A stretch of DNA of 8,579 nucleotides from IOR16 sp034927775 (GTDB lineage: Bacteria; Bacillota; Clostridia; Peptostreptococcales; Anaerovoracaceae): contig JAYFPL010000089.1 in the NCBI GenBank assembly GCA_034927775.1, positions 1 to 8,579 on the forward strand. The letters are read 5' to 3'. A program made the position numbers and the translations under genes. The notes below the pieces were generated by a model, which worked only from the letters and a program-made list of their open reading frames with translations, was not told the DNA's origin and ran no database searches. Shown piece after piece: positions 1 to 6,761 of the stretch. Every line of letters starts with the position of its first letter. The first letter of the stretch is position 1.

Positions 1-2
1 AA

Positions 3-239
3 AGAGAATATCACTTTGACAAGACTTCATTTTTAGAATGCTGTATTCCAAAAGATGAAGATGCGTTTATTGAATTCGATAATACAATAGAAATCCGTAC
101 TAATTATGAATTTGGATCGGAGGTGAAAACTCTTGCAAACAGGATTAAACATGCAGATGCAAAACAAAGGAACCATAAAAGAAATAACGGATGCAGTTCG
201 CTCCGTGATCAATGCAAGGACAGAACAGATTACAGATGA
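3..239 (+). CDS. 3' end of an upstream gene, possibly a TadZ/CpaE-like ATPase (partial)
   Basis: This frame is open from the window edge to a TGA at 237-239, giving 78 C-terminal residues. The other two forward frames stop within the first 36 bases. The first ~50 residues look like real protein, with a segment IPKDEDAFIEFDNTIEI followed by a helical stretch ending KTLANRIK. This loosely resembles the C-terminal end of MinD/CpaE-type ATPases, which often precede cpaF in Tad operons, but no catalytic motif lies in the window, so the function is a guess. The last ~35 residues are rich in K, R, N and Q and lie wholly inside the out-of-phase cpaF reading frame. The 107-nt overlap is unusual, and the natural stop may have been lost by a frameshift or mutation. 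The gene itself is fairly likely; the identity is weak. Confidence 0.5.
   Translation, partial: REYHFDKTSFLECCIPKDEDAFIEFDNTIEIRTNYEFGSEVKTLANRIKHADAKQRNHKRNNGCSSLRDQCKDRTDYR
119..125 (+). promoter_or_regulatory. Ribosome binding site deciding the TTG start of cpaF
   Basis: GGAGGTG lies 7 nt before the TTG at 133. The next in-frame candidates, ATG at 151 and 157, have no comparable purine-rich site at the right distance. This supports TTG 133 as the start, with the site embedded in the end of the upstream gene. Confidence 0.8.
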
Positions 240-1359
240 TGAAGTTTTATCGCTGATTGAAGATTTTGTACTGCATGATAATCGAACACAATGGTATCCA
301 TATCTGCAGAAACAGAAGCTAACTGCGACAGTATTTAATGCCACGCGACGTGAACTTGATATTTTGCAGCCTTACGCAGATGATAATGAAGTAAGTGAAA
401 TCATGGTTAATGGTACAGAAAAAGTATTCATTGAACGAAAAGGAAGAATCGAGAAATTACCGATTTCGTTTGAGAGTAAAGAAGATTTGGAAGAAATCAT
501 TCGTCGGCTAGCGGCAAAGGTGCATCGCGAAATCAATGAATTAAATCCTATTGTTGATGCAAGGTTGGAGGATGGATCACGAATCAATGCAGTATATCGT
601 AATGTAGCTTTGAATGGACCAATCTTAACCATTCGGAAATTTCCGAAAAAGAAAATTACAATGAAAGAACTGATAGAAAAGGGATCGATATCAGAAGAAG
701 CCTCATTGTTTTTACAGAAGCTGGTAATAGCCGGATATAATATTTTCATCTCTGGCGGGACGAGTTCAGGGAAGACTACCTTCTTAAATGTATTGTCAGA
801 CTGCATTCCAAAAGAGGAGCGTGTAATTGTGATTGAAGATTCTGCAGAACTACAGATTACAAAGATTGATAATGTGGTTCGGATGGAAACAAGAAACGCT
901 AACATACAAGGAAAAGGAGAAGTGTCGGTGCGTGACCTCATTAAGGCCTCTTTGCGTATGAGACCGGATCGGATTATTGTTGGTGAAGTAAGGGGAGGTG
1001 AAGTGGTAGATATGATTCAGGCAATGAATACGGGTCACGACGGTTCGTTATCAACAGGGCACGGTAATTCACCGGAGGGCATGCTTCGACGTCTAGAAGC
1101 TATGTTTTTAACGGCGGCGGAGTTTCCAATGGAAGCGATACGAAGTCAGATTATGGAAGCCATTGATATCATTGTTCATCTAGGAAGAATGCCGGATAAA
1201 ACTAGAAAAGTATTACAAATCGTTGAGGTTACGGGATATAAGGATGAAAAATACATGATAAATCCTTTGTTTCAGTATCAAATCAATGCGGGTCTGATAC
1301 CGACCGGAAAAAGTCTTTCTAATAAGATAAAGTTGGATATACGGGGAGTTAAGCTATGA
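133..1359 (+). CDS. cpaF: CpaF/TadA-family pilus assembly ATPase
   Basis: A 408-aa cytoplasmic secretion ATPase of the Tad/Flp branch of the VirB11/GspE superfamily. It should form a hexamer that hydrolyses ATP to drive pilin extraction through the TadB/TadC platform. Residues ~10-75 form the helical N-terminal domain, and ~78-170 the N-domain with the family hallmark SEIMVNG near 88-94 and DARLEDGSR at 142-150. The catalytic core follows: Walker A GGTSSGKTT at 208-216 (K214), Asp box VIVIEDSAEL at 231-240 (E235, D236), Walker B region with IIVGEVRGGE at 281-290 (E285), and His box around H302 and H310 (TGHDGSLSTGHGNS). All catalytic elements are intact, and the length is normal for the Clostridial form. 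The start is TTG, chosen for its strong ribosome binding site. The stop overlaps the next gene's ATG (ATGA), implying translational coupling. Family assignment is very secure. Confidence 0.96.
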   Translation: MQTGLNMQMQNKGTIKEITDAVRSVINARTEQITDDEVLSLIEDFVLHDNRTQWYPYLQKQKLTATVFNATRRELDILQPYADDNEVSEIMVNGTEKVFIERKGRIEKLPISFESKEDLEEIIRRLAAKVHREINELNPIVDARLEDGSRINAVYRNVALNGPILTIRKFPKKKITMKELIEKGSISEEASLFLQKLVIAGYNIFISGGTSSGKTTFLNVLSDCIPKEERVIVIEDSAELQITKIDNVVRMETRNANIQGKGEVSVRDLIKASLRMRPDRIIVGEVRGGEVVDMIQAMNTGHDGSLSTGHGNSPEGMLRRLEAMFLTAAEFPMEAIRSQIMEAIDIIVHLGRMPDKTRKVLQIVEVTGYKDEKYMINPLFQYQINAGLIPTGKSLSNKIKLDIRGVKL

Positions 1360-2111
1360 ATGTACCAAAAACATATCGTGTTTATACGTTAAACAACAAA
1401 GAAAAAAAGAAATATTATTGTTACAGTATATTAGCTTGCCTTTTTTTAGGATATTTGTTTTATAAGAGCTTTATTATAGGACTGATTTTTTGCGGACTGA
1501 CAATTAAGGGAGAAGTTTTCTTTTGCAATTATCTAGCCGAAAAACGGTGTACGGAGCTTACAGAACAATTTCGGGATTTTTTGTATTCTATTTCGGCTTC
1601 TGTATCTGCTGGCCGACAAATGCCGGAAGCCTTGCAGGAAGCAAAGGAAAATCTACGTTTGATTTATTCGAGGGATGCATTGATTTGCAGAGAACTTGAC
1701 TATATGGTTAGAAGTATTTTTGAAAGCAAGTTACCCGTGGAACTTATATTAAGAGATTTTGCAAAACGTACAGAATTGCCTGATATATGTCAGTTTGTAG
1801 AAGTATATTGTATTTGCAAGACAACCGGTGGGGACTTACAGAGAGTCATTGAAAAAACAGTTAATATTATGATTGATAAAATGAATATTAACCGTGAAAT
1901 ACGAGTATTGACAGTACAAAAACGTTTAGAATCCCATATATTGACGTTAATTCCTTTAGCTATCATTGCTTTTCTTAATGTAGTGTCGCCAGGTTATTTA
2001 AAAGTACTTTATATAACCTTACAAGGCAGAATCTTAATGACTGCTTCTCTATTTGGTATTGGAGGCGCCTATGCATGGAGCATGAAGCTTACGAAAATTG
2101 AATTACATTAA
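1356..2111 (+). CDS. tadB: TadB-like T2SS-F family platform protein
   Basis: A 251-aa integral membrane protein of the type II secretion F family, predicted to form part of the inner-membrane platform that couples CpaF to the growing pilus. Hydrophobic segments lie near residues 22-49 (one or two helices), 193-211 and 222-242. The cytoplasmic T2SS-F domain spans about 68-190, including SASVSAGRQMPEAL near 80-93 and the conserved TTGGDL at 156-161. This is the usual TadB layout with a short N-terminus. The ATG overlaps the cpaF stop, and GGGGAG at 1343-1348 sits 7 nt upstream. The gene overlaps the next platform gene by 14 nt. Order and topology support TadB rather than TadC. Function is inferred from family and position. 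Confidence 0.88.
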   Translation: MNVPKTYRVYTLNNKEKKKYYCYSILACLFLGYLFYKSFIIGLIFCGLTIKGEVFFCNYLAEKRCTELTEQFRDFLYSISASVSAGRQMPEALQEAKENLRLIYSRDALICRELDYMVRSIFESKLPVELILRDFAKRTELPDICQFVEVYCICKTTGGDLQRVIEKTVNIMIDKMNINREIRVLTVQKRLESHILTLIPLAIIAFLNVVSPGYLKVLYITLQGRILMTASLFGIGGAYAWSMKLTKIELH

Positions 2112-3444
2112 TAAAATAATACTAAAGCTTTTAGAAAAATTACCGGATTGGTGCACAGGAAAAAAAGAAGTTTATGAAGCCGGGTTTCGAACAAAGTATG
2201 GAAATAAAGATTTTACGTATCAAATACAAAAAGAAAAAACTTATCAACTTAAATGTTATTTGGTTATTGTTTTACTATTGTTTTTATTAATGTTTGTTTT
2301 TGGTATAAAGTCTTTATGGATACAAAATAAAGCACTGCAAAGTTTAACTCGGCCGGATTATGGAACAAACGCCGGTATTATTTCACTTAAAGCAGAGGTT
2401 ATACATGGAGAGGAAACTTTTCATAAAAAAGTTACATTACGAGTGCGACCTCAAAGCTTAACGGAATTTCAAAAGAAAGCATTACTTGAAGATTGTAAAA
2501 ATAGGCTCACAAAAGAGATACTCGGAAAAAATAAAGATTCAGATCATGTAATTCACAATTTGAATTTAAAAAGAGAAGACAATCGATATCCTATACATAT
2601 TGATTGGAGTTCCAATCGACCACGATTCCTAGAAGAGGATGGCACCATACATAGAATCGCTTTAAATAAACCTGTGCAAGTCGATTTAATAGCAAAGATT
2701 ACTTTACAGAATTGTGAAGAAGAACAAATATATAAAATTACGATTCTTCCTCCACAGAAGGATAAGGAATTAGAAGAAGAATTAAAAGGTGCATTGGAGG
2801 AAGTTTCGCAGGAGTTAAACAATAATACCTATGGACAAGAGCTATCTTTGCCTTCTAAGTTAACGAAAGATACGTCGCTTAGATGGTATGTGAAAAATAG
2901 TATGCCGATTTTTCCATTGCTTGCAATGACATTGCTGTTAATGCTGCTGATTTATAAAAGAAGGTATTTTCGCATGGAAAGAGAGCTTCAAAAGTATCGA
3001 GATTCTATGAGAAGAGAATATCCTGATTTTATTAACAAAGTGGTTTTATTATTAAATGCAGGTCTTGTGATTACTACGGCATTAGAACGTATTGCATCGG
3101 ATGCAAAAGGTAAAAAAGATCACCCTTTAATGGAGGCAATTGGAGAAATCTCTGATAATGTCAGAGAATCCAATGCTTCCTTCTCAAAAGAACTAAAAAT
3201 GTTCGCAAGAAGAAGTGGAATGAGGGAGTTAATGAGATTTGCTGCAATTGTATACGACAATCTAGATAAAGGGAGTTCTTTGGTCGAAAAACTTGAAGCA
3301 GAAGGTGAACTTCTTTGGATGGCCAGAAAGAAACATGCGGAAGAAGAAGGAAGAAAAGCGGAAACGAAGTTAATAATGCCATTGATGGTTTTACTCTTAA
3401 TATTGGTGATTATTACGATTTCACCAGTATTAATACAAATTTAA
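2098..3444 (+). CDS. tadC: TadC-like T2SS-F platform protein with a large inserted extracytoplasmic domain
   Basis: A 448-aa membrane protein, well above the roughly 300 aa usual for TadC. It has a ~50-residue charged N-terminus, a membrane segment at ~52-70, an extracytoplasmic region at ~72-266, a second membrane segment at ~269-286, a T2SS-F domain at ~305-425, and a final membrane segment at ~426-445. The C-terminal half is typical TadC: YPDFINKVVLLLNAGL near 308-323, then the helical core and a closing TKLIMPLMVLLLILVI stretch. Within the insert, residues ~164-218 resemble an atrophied bacterial Ig-like domain. The TTG start at 2098 is the only plausible start before Met65, because an in-frame stop lies at 2083-2085. 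Its Shine-Dalgarno is weak (GAAG at 2084-2087), so coupling to tadB through the 14-nt overlap is likely. The partner would be TadB in the platform. Confidence 0.88.
   Translation: MNYINKIILKLLEKLPDWCTGKKEVYEAGFRTKYGNKDFTYQIQKEKTYQLKCYLVIVLLLFLLMFVFGIKSLWIQNKALQSLTRPDYGTNAGIISLKAEVIHGEETFHKKVTLRVRPQSLTEFQKKALLEDCKNRLTKEILGKNKDSDHVIHNLNLKREDNRYPIHIDWSSNRPRFLEEDGTIHRIALNKPVQVDLIAKITLQNCEEEQIYKITILPPQKDKELEEELKGALEEVSQELNNNTYGQELSLPSKLTKDTSLRWYVKNSMPIFPLLAMTLLLMLLIYKRRYFRMERELQKYRDSMRREYPDFINKVVLLLNAGLVITTALERIASDAKGKKDHPLMEAIGEISDNVRESNASFSKELKMFARRSGMRELMRFAAIVYDNLDKGSSLVEKLEAEGELLWMARKKHAEEEGRKAETKLIMPLMVLLLILVIITISPVLIQI
2587..2751 (+). other. Candidate Ig-like (aBig-type) domain inside the TadC-like protein
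   Basis: Residues ~164-218 show the pattern of bacterial atrophied Ig-like repeats: hydrophobic-I-D-W-S-S-N (167-173), an acidic/DGT turn followed by a basic residue (EEDGTIHR, 179-186), an alternating VDLIAKITL strand (195-203), and a closing YKITILP strand (212-218). The assignment is by eye from the pattern, not from a profile search. The domain lies between two membrane segments, so it should face outward. Confidence 0.6.
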
Positions 3445-3446
3445 AA

Positions 3447-3452
3447 AGGAGG
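3447..3452 (+). promoter_or_regulatory. Strong ribosome binding site of the Flp pilin gene
   Basis: AGGAGG lies 8 nt before the ATG at 3461. This is the best-placed consensus site in the operon, and it occupies the only real intergenic gap (16 nt). It fits the need for far more major pilin than machinery from one transcript. Confidence 0.8.
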
Positions 3453-3460
3453 AAAAGGAT

Positions 3461-3649
3461 ATGAATCGATTAATTGGAAAGTGGTGTGAATTACAGTGTA
3501 AAATGATTCATCCTAACAAAAAAGGAATGGAAATGGTTCAAGTGGCGATTCTTGTCGCGATTGCAGTAGGGTTGGGTTTGATTTTCAAGGAAAGAATCGG
3601 TGCATTTATAACGAAAACTTTTGATGGATTGATGAACAGTGGTTTTTGA
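3461..3649 (+). CDS. flp: Flp1-like type IVb pilin
   Basis: A 62-aa small pilin, the likely major subunit of the fibre. A 22-residue basic leader ends in NKKG (19-22). It is followed by MEMVQ and a hydrophobic helix at ~26-42, then the Flp1-like signature LIFKERIGAFI (40-50) and a short tail. Cleavage by a prepilin peptidase after G22 would leave a 40-aa mature peptide. The residue at +5 after the predicted cut is Gln27 where the classic motif has Glu; Glu24 is at +2. The ATG has a consensus AGGAGG 8 nt upstream. The stop codon lies inside the next gene (11-nt overlap). Size, motif position and neighbours make the family call solid; fibre formation is inferred. Confidence 0.9.
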   Translation: MNRLIGKWCELQCKMIHPNKKGMEMVQVAILVAIAVGLGLIFKERIGAFITKTFDGLMNSGF

Positions 3650-4148
3650 AGCATTGCATTCAAAGAAAGGTGGAACACTGGTTGAAGCTGCTTTGGTTTG
3701 GCCATTTATAATTCTTTCTGTTTTAGCAGTACTTACTATAATGATTTGCCTATTTTCGGAAAGTGTTATTTTGTCTTGTGCGCATATGAGCCTTAGAGAA
3801 GTTGCAGGGCAGTGGACACAAACAGTTTCTTTGTCTGAAGAGCTTCCGATATTTCAGGATATGCTTTCTTCAAAGGATGTACCAAAGAGATTGCAAATCG
3901 AAGAGGAATCCTGGATGAACCAAAGTAGAATTCCTATTCCGAGAGAAACGGTTGAAGGAGGTTTTGTCTTTTATTGTTTATATCCTAATTTATCTTTATG
4001 TATTAATAAAAATTATGGTGGATTTGGATTATTAAAGGAACGATACAAAAAGGAAATACATTGCCATTACCAGTGTACGAATGAAGCTCAATTAATTCGT
4101 AATTGGGACTATGCATTTGAAGTAATAGATGAGGTGAGAAAACAATGA
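3639..4148 (+). CDS. tadE: TadE-like pseudopilin
   Basis: A 169-aa protein with a short basic leader, KKGG at 9-12, and a classic TadE N-terminus GTLVEAALVWPFIIL. If cut after G11, Glu16 is exactly at +5, so this is the pilin-like protein in the operon with the most canonical processing motif. The hydrophobic helix runs ~14-40, and the rest is a predicted extracytoplasmic domain with four cysteines (C113, C121, C142, C146) that could form disulfides. TadE proteins are minor pseudopilins needed for Flp pilus assembly. The start is GTG at 3639, inside flp. It is forced by an in-frame stop at 3633-3635, unless TTG at 3654 is used, which would shorten the leader by five residues. No strong Shine-Dalgarno is seen, so coupling to flp is likely. 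Confidence 0.82.
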   Translation: MVFEALHSKKGGTLVEAALVWPFIILSVLAVLTIMICLFSESVILSCAHMSLREVAGQWTQTVSLSEELPIFQDMLSSKDVPKRLQIEEESWMNQSRIPIPRETVEGGFVFYCLYPNLSLCINKNYGGFGLLKERYKKEIHCHYQCTNEAQLIRNWDYAFEVIDEVRKQ

Positions 4149-5920
4149 TAATAAGTAAGAAAGGAAGTACATCTGTTTTTTTAATGATGACATTTATAAG
4201 CATTCTGCTTGTAATAGTAATGCTAACCGAAGTCGTCTCATCTACTGCAGCACGAAGTTATGCAATGGCAATTGTAGAATTAGCTGGAAGATCGACATTG
4301 TCAAATTATAATCTTGCTTTAAAAGAAGACTATGGATTATTTGGTATGTTAATGGATGAAACAGAGCTGAAGGACGAATTTTTATATTATGCGAAACAGA
4401 CAATGCAACCAAATTCTATTTCTAAAAATAGAGTTAGACTTTTAAATTTGCAGCTTAAAAATGTGGAAATTGAGTGCGATGAATATTCCTTAACTAATTG
4501 TAAAGTCTTTGAAAAACAAGTAATGGATTATATGAAATACAGAGCCCTAGGTAATGTTTTAATGGATTTGAATGGTAAAAAAGCACAGGAACTTCTTAGT
4601 CGGAAGCAGGATGACGTTGACGATTTGGTTAAAGGAACAAAAGAACTTGAAAATGCAACGCAACTTATGCAAAAGATAAAACCTATTTTATCACGATATG
4701 AGAATGATTTAGATAAAACTAAAAAATTAGAAAAGTCTTTTCAACGTTGGCAGAAATTAAAAAATTCTGATGATGAAAATAGCGCTAAGGAAGCGAGTAT
4801 ACTGGAAAAACACCTATTCAGAGAATGGTCAAAAATACAAAAGATATTTCGATCCATAGAAAGTCAAATTGATGAAGTTTATTATTATTATGGAGATGGT
4901 GTTTTATTTGGGGAAAGCGGAAAAAATATAATACAGCAAATAGAAAGCATAAGGGAAGAAATTACATTTTTTTTATCAATTTCTGTAGATAATTTAAATG
5001 ATGTATTTTTAAAGCTTAAAGAAGAAGAAGGTAAAACAAAACGGTGCAATTTAAATCGGCAAATTCAAAGCTATTCAAATTTAAAAAAAGACGATAAAGA
5101 AAAAGAGACAAAATGTCTTAAAAATGAAGCGGTTATTTTTTATTTGCCATCACAACAAATGGAGCAGGGAAGTTGGAGTTTTTGTGGTCTTCAATCGATT
5201 ACAGACCAAGCAGATTTTTTATCGGAGGCAAGAAATCAATTTCTGTTAAATCAATATATTTTTCATATGTTTTCAACACAAATGACTAAAAATTGTAAGA
5301 AGGAAACTTTTTTTCAAAATGAAGTAGAATATCTTTTGTTTGGTGAATTTCAGGATGCAAAAAACAAAAGAAAAGCAGAGCAATGTATTTTCGGAGTACG
5401 TGCAGCAGCAAATTTAGTTTATTTATATAGCAACACTCAAAAACAAAGAGAGTTAGCAGCTGCTGCAGCAAGTATCACCCCAGGACCGGAAGCTGTGATT
5501 ACACAATGTGTATTAGCCACCCTTTGGAGTTGTGCGGAAGCACGAAATGATTTAAACATATTACTGGAAGCAGGTAGTATTCCATTTTTTAAAAGTGATA
5601 ATTCTTGGGCACTTACTCTAGATTCCGTTTTATCCGGTCGCAACAATAAGACTGTAGATAAAAAAGCGCCAAACGGATTAAATTATAATCAATATTTAAG
5701 TTTGTTTCTCTATTGCTCGCGAAAGGAACCGATTCTTATTCGTATGATGGATTTGATTCAAATTAATCTGCAAGGACGCTATGACAGAGAGTTTCTAATT
5801 TGTAATTGCAAAGGAGGGTTTCTTTTTCATGGAGAGGTATGGAAAAAAAGCATTTTAGGAGAACCAAAAATGATAGGGGTAATCCGTAAAGGGAGGATGG
5901 TTATGAGTTATGTTTATTAA
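4145..5920 (+). CDS. DUF5702-like membrane-anchored Tad-locus protein
   Basis: A 591-aa protein with a 7-residue basic leader (ending KKG), a pilin-like hydrophobic helix at ~11-31, and the family-like stretch RSTLSNYNLALKEDYGLFG near 49-67. A long, highly charged, probably coiled-coil segment covers ~140-330. A more globular C-terminal region has VEYLLFGEF at 394-402, an Ala-rich helix at 437-443, PGPEAVITQCVLATLWSCAE near 446-465, and RMMDLIQINL at 533-542. This matches my memory of DUF5702 proteins, which occur in Clostridial Tad loci and have no established biochemical role. The helix topology suggests a large extracytoplasmic domain held by an N-terminal anchor, possibly a tip or adhesin-like minor subunit (inference). 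After the glycine, the +5 residue is Phe, so peptidase processing is doubtful. The ATG overlaps the tadE stop, with GAGGTG at 4131-4136. It holds 12 cysteines. Confidence 0.78.
   Translation: MIISKKGSTSVFLMMTFISILLVIVMLTEVVSSTAARSYAMAIVELAGRSTLSNYNLALKEDYGLFGMLMDETELKDEFLYYAKQTMQPNSISKNRVRLLNLQLKNVEIECDEYSLTNCKVFEKQVMDYMKYRALGNVLMDLNGKKAQELLSRKQDDVDDLVKGTKELENATQLMQKIKPILSRYENDLDKTKKLEKSFQRWQKLKNSDDENSAKEASILEKHLFREWSKIQKIFRSIESQIDEVYYYYGDGVLFGESGKNIIQQIESIREEITFFLSISVDNLNDVFLKLKEEEGKTKRCNLNRQIQSYSNLKKDDKEKETKCLKNEAVIFYLPSQQMEQGSWSFCGLQSITDQADFLSEARNQFLLNQYIFHMFSTQMTKNCKKETFFQNEVEYLLFGEFQDAKNKRKAEQCIFGVRAAANLVYLYSNTQKQRELAAAAASITPGPEAVITQCVLATLWSCAEARNDLNILLEAGSIPFFKSDNSWALTLDSVLSGRNNKTVDKKAPNGLNYNQYLSLFLYCSRKEPILIRMMDLIQINLQGRYDREFLICNCKGGFLFHGEVWKKSILGEPKMIGVIRKGRMVMSYVY
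5891..5896 (+). promoter_or_regulatory. Ribosome binding site for the second TadE-like gene, long spacing
   Basis: GGGAGG lies 13 nt before the ATG at 5910, longer than optimal. An in-frame TGA at 5904-5906 excludes any earlier start, so 5910 is fixed. Initiation is probably helped by ribosomes finishing the upstream gene, which overlaps by 11 nt. Confidence 0.6.
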
Positions 5921-6761
5921 AACTCATAGCAAAAAGGCTTATGTTATTGTAGAGGCGGCAATTTTTTTGCCGATTTTTATCATAGCACTTGTTACGATTG
6001 GTTATATATTACGTGGTATCGGAACGACAGAAACAGTAATGCATTGCCTTTCAAATCAAGGACGTAAACTATGTATAGAAGGTTATATAAAAAACAAAAA
6101 TTATGATGAACTTTTAAAAACAGAGAATACACCCCATTCTGAGAATTTAAAAAAAATGACATCGGAATGGGTTTCTCAAGAAACATTATTTTGGCGTGTG
6201 CAGCGCCAACTTAGTGAAGAAACCGGAAATTGGGTTCAAAATTTAGATTTAGTTCAATTTAAAGAAAATTACGAGCAAGATGGAAGAAATGGATTAATAA
6301 AAGCTTCTTTTCAGTATAATATGACTATTCCCGTACCGCGTATGTTTGTTTCAAAAATGAATTTTCAGGAAAACATTGTTGTACGTTCTTTTATCGGAAG
6401 AGATTCTTTCGGAGAAGCCAGAAGTTTTTCTGATATGGAGAGAAAAAAAGATACATATACGGTATATGTTTTTCCAAGAGCAGGTGAGCGATATCATAAT
6501 AAGAATTGCAGGATATTACGAGAGACAGCAAAGAAAATAATTTTAAGTACAAAAGTAAAGAAAAAGTATAAACCTTGCAAAGTTTGCCATCCACAATCAT
6601 TACCAATTGGAAGTATGGTGTATGTTTTCGAGGAAAGCGGTCGAGTATATCATAGAGGAAACTGTACTTCGGTAGATCGTTTTTTTGTACCTATCGAAAA
6701 TGATGAAGCAGAGAGAAAAGGGTATACCCCTTGTCATATTTGCGGAGGTGAATCAAATTGA
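5910..6761 (+). CDS. TadE-like pseudopilin with tandem Cys/His (YH-C-PC-C) modules
   Basis: A 283-aa protein. Residues 1-35 form a TadE-like N-terminus: basic leader, then YVIVEAAIFLPIFII, with Glu15 at +5 if cut after residue 10. Residue 10 is Ala, where prepilin sites normally have Gly. Residues ~40-180 are an extracytoplasmic region without a recognised fold. The C-terminus holds two modules of the pattern VYVF...G..YH..NC...(K)xY.PC..C at 185-226 (H196, C200, C223, C226) and 237-278 (H248, C252, C275, C278). Such H-x3-C ... C-x2-C sets suggest metal (probably Zn) binding or a disulfide knot. Similar YH..C...PC..C modules, as I recall, occur at the C-termini of various Firmicutes secreted or DNA-associated proteins, with no settled role. 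Sitting in the operon between DUF5702 and DUF6382, it is likely a minor pilus component. TadE-like assignment is good; module function is unknown. Confidence 0.8.
   Translation: MFIKTHSKKAYVIVEAAIFLPIFIIALVTIGYILRGIGTTETVMHCLSNQGRKLCIEGYIKNKNYDELLKTENTPHSENLKKMTSEWVSQETLFWRVQRQLSEETGNWVQNLDLVQFKENYEQDGRNGLIKASFQYNMTIPVPRMFVSKMNFQENIVVRSFIGRDSFGEARSFSDMERKKDTYTVYVFPRAGERYHNKNCRILRETAKKIILSTKVKKKYKPCKVCHPQSLPIGSMVYVFEESGRVYHRGNCTSVDRFFVPIENDEAERKGYTPCHICGGESN
6462..6743 (+). repeat. Tandem protein-level repeat of a Cys/His module
   Basis: Two copies (6462-6587 and 6618-6743) each encode VYVF at the start, then YH, NC, PC and C with identical spacing H-x3-C-x22-C-x2-C. Each landmark in copy 2 lies exactly 52 residues after its partner. 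The repeat is weak at the DNA level, so the duplication is old while geometry has been kept. Confidence 0.85.
6744..6750 (+). promoter_or_regulatory. Ribosome binding site deciding the TTG start of the DUF6382-like gene
   Basis: GGAGGTG lies 7 nt before the TTG at 6758, the same arrangement seen at cpaF. It lies in the last codons of the upstream gene, directly after its final cysteine codon. Confidence 0.8.

Noticed and set aside
372..941. 189-aa open frame on the - strand
   Set aside because: It lies fully inside cpaF on the opposite strand, and cpaF has all ATPase motifs. The antisense frame is a composition shadow with no recognisable protein features.
2553..3382. Antisense open frames inside the tadC-like gene (89 and 73 aa)
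   Set aside because: Serine/leucine-rich shadows of AT-rich coding sequence, without an RBS or family resemblance.
5286..5646. Two antisense open frames inside the DUF5702-like gene
   Set aside because: They overlap each other and the + strand gene, and they mirror its Ala-rich stretch. No independent support.
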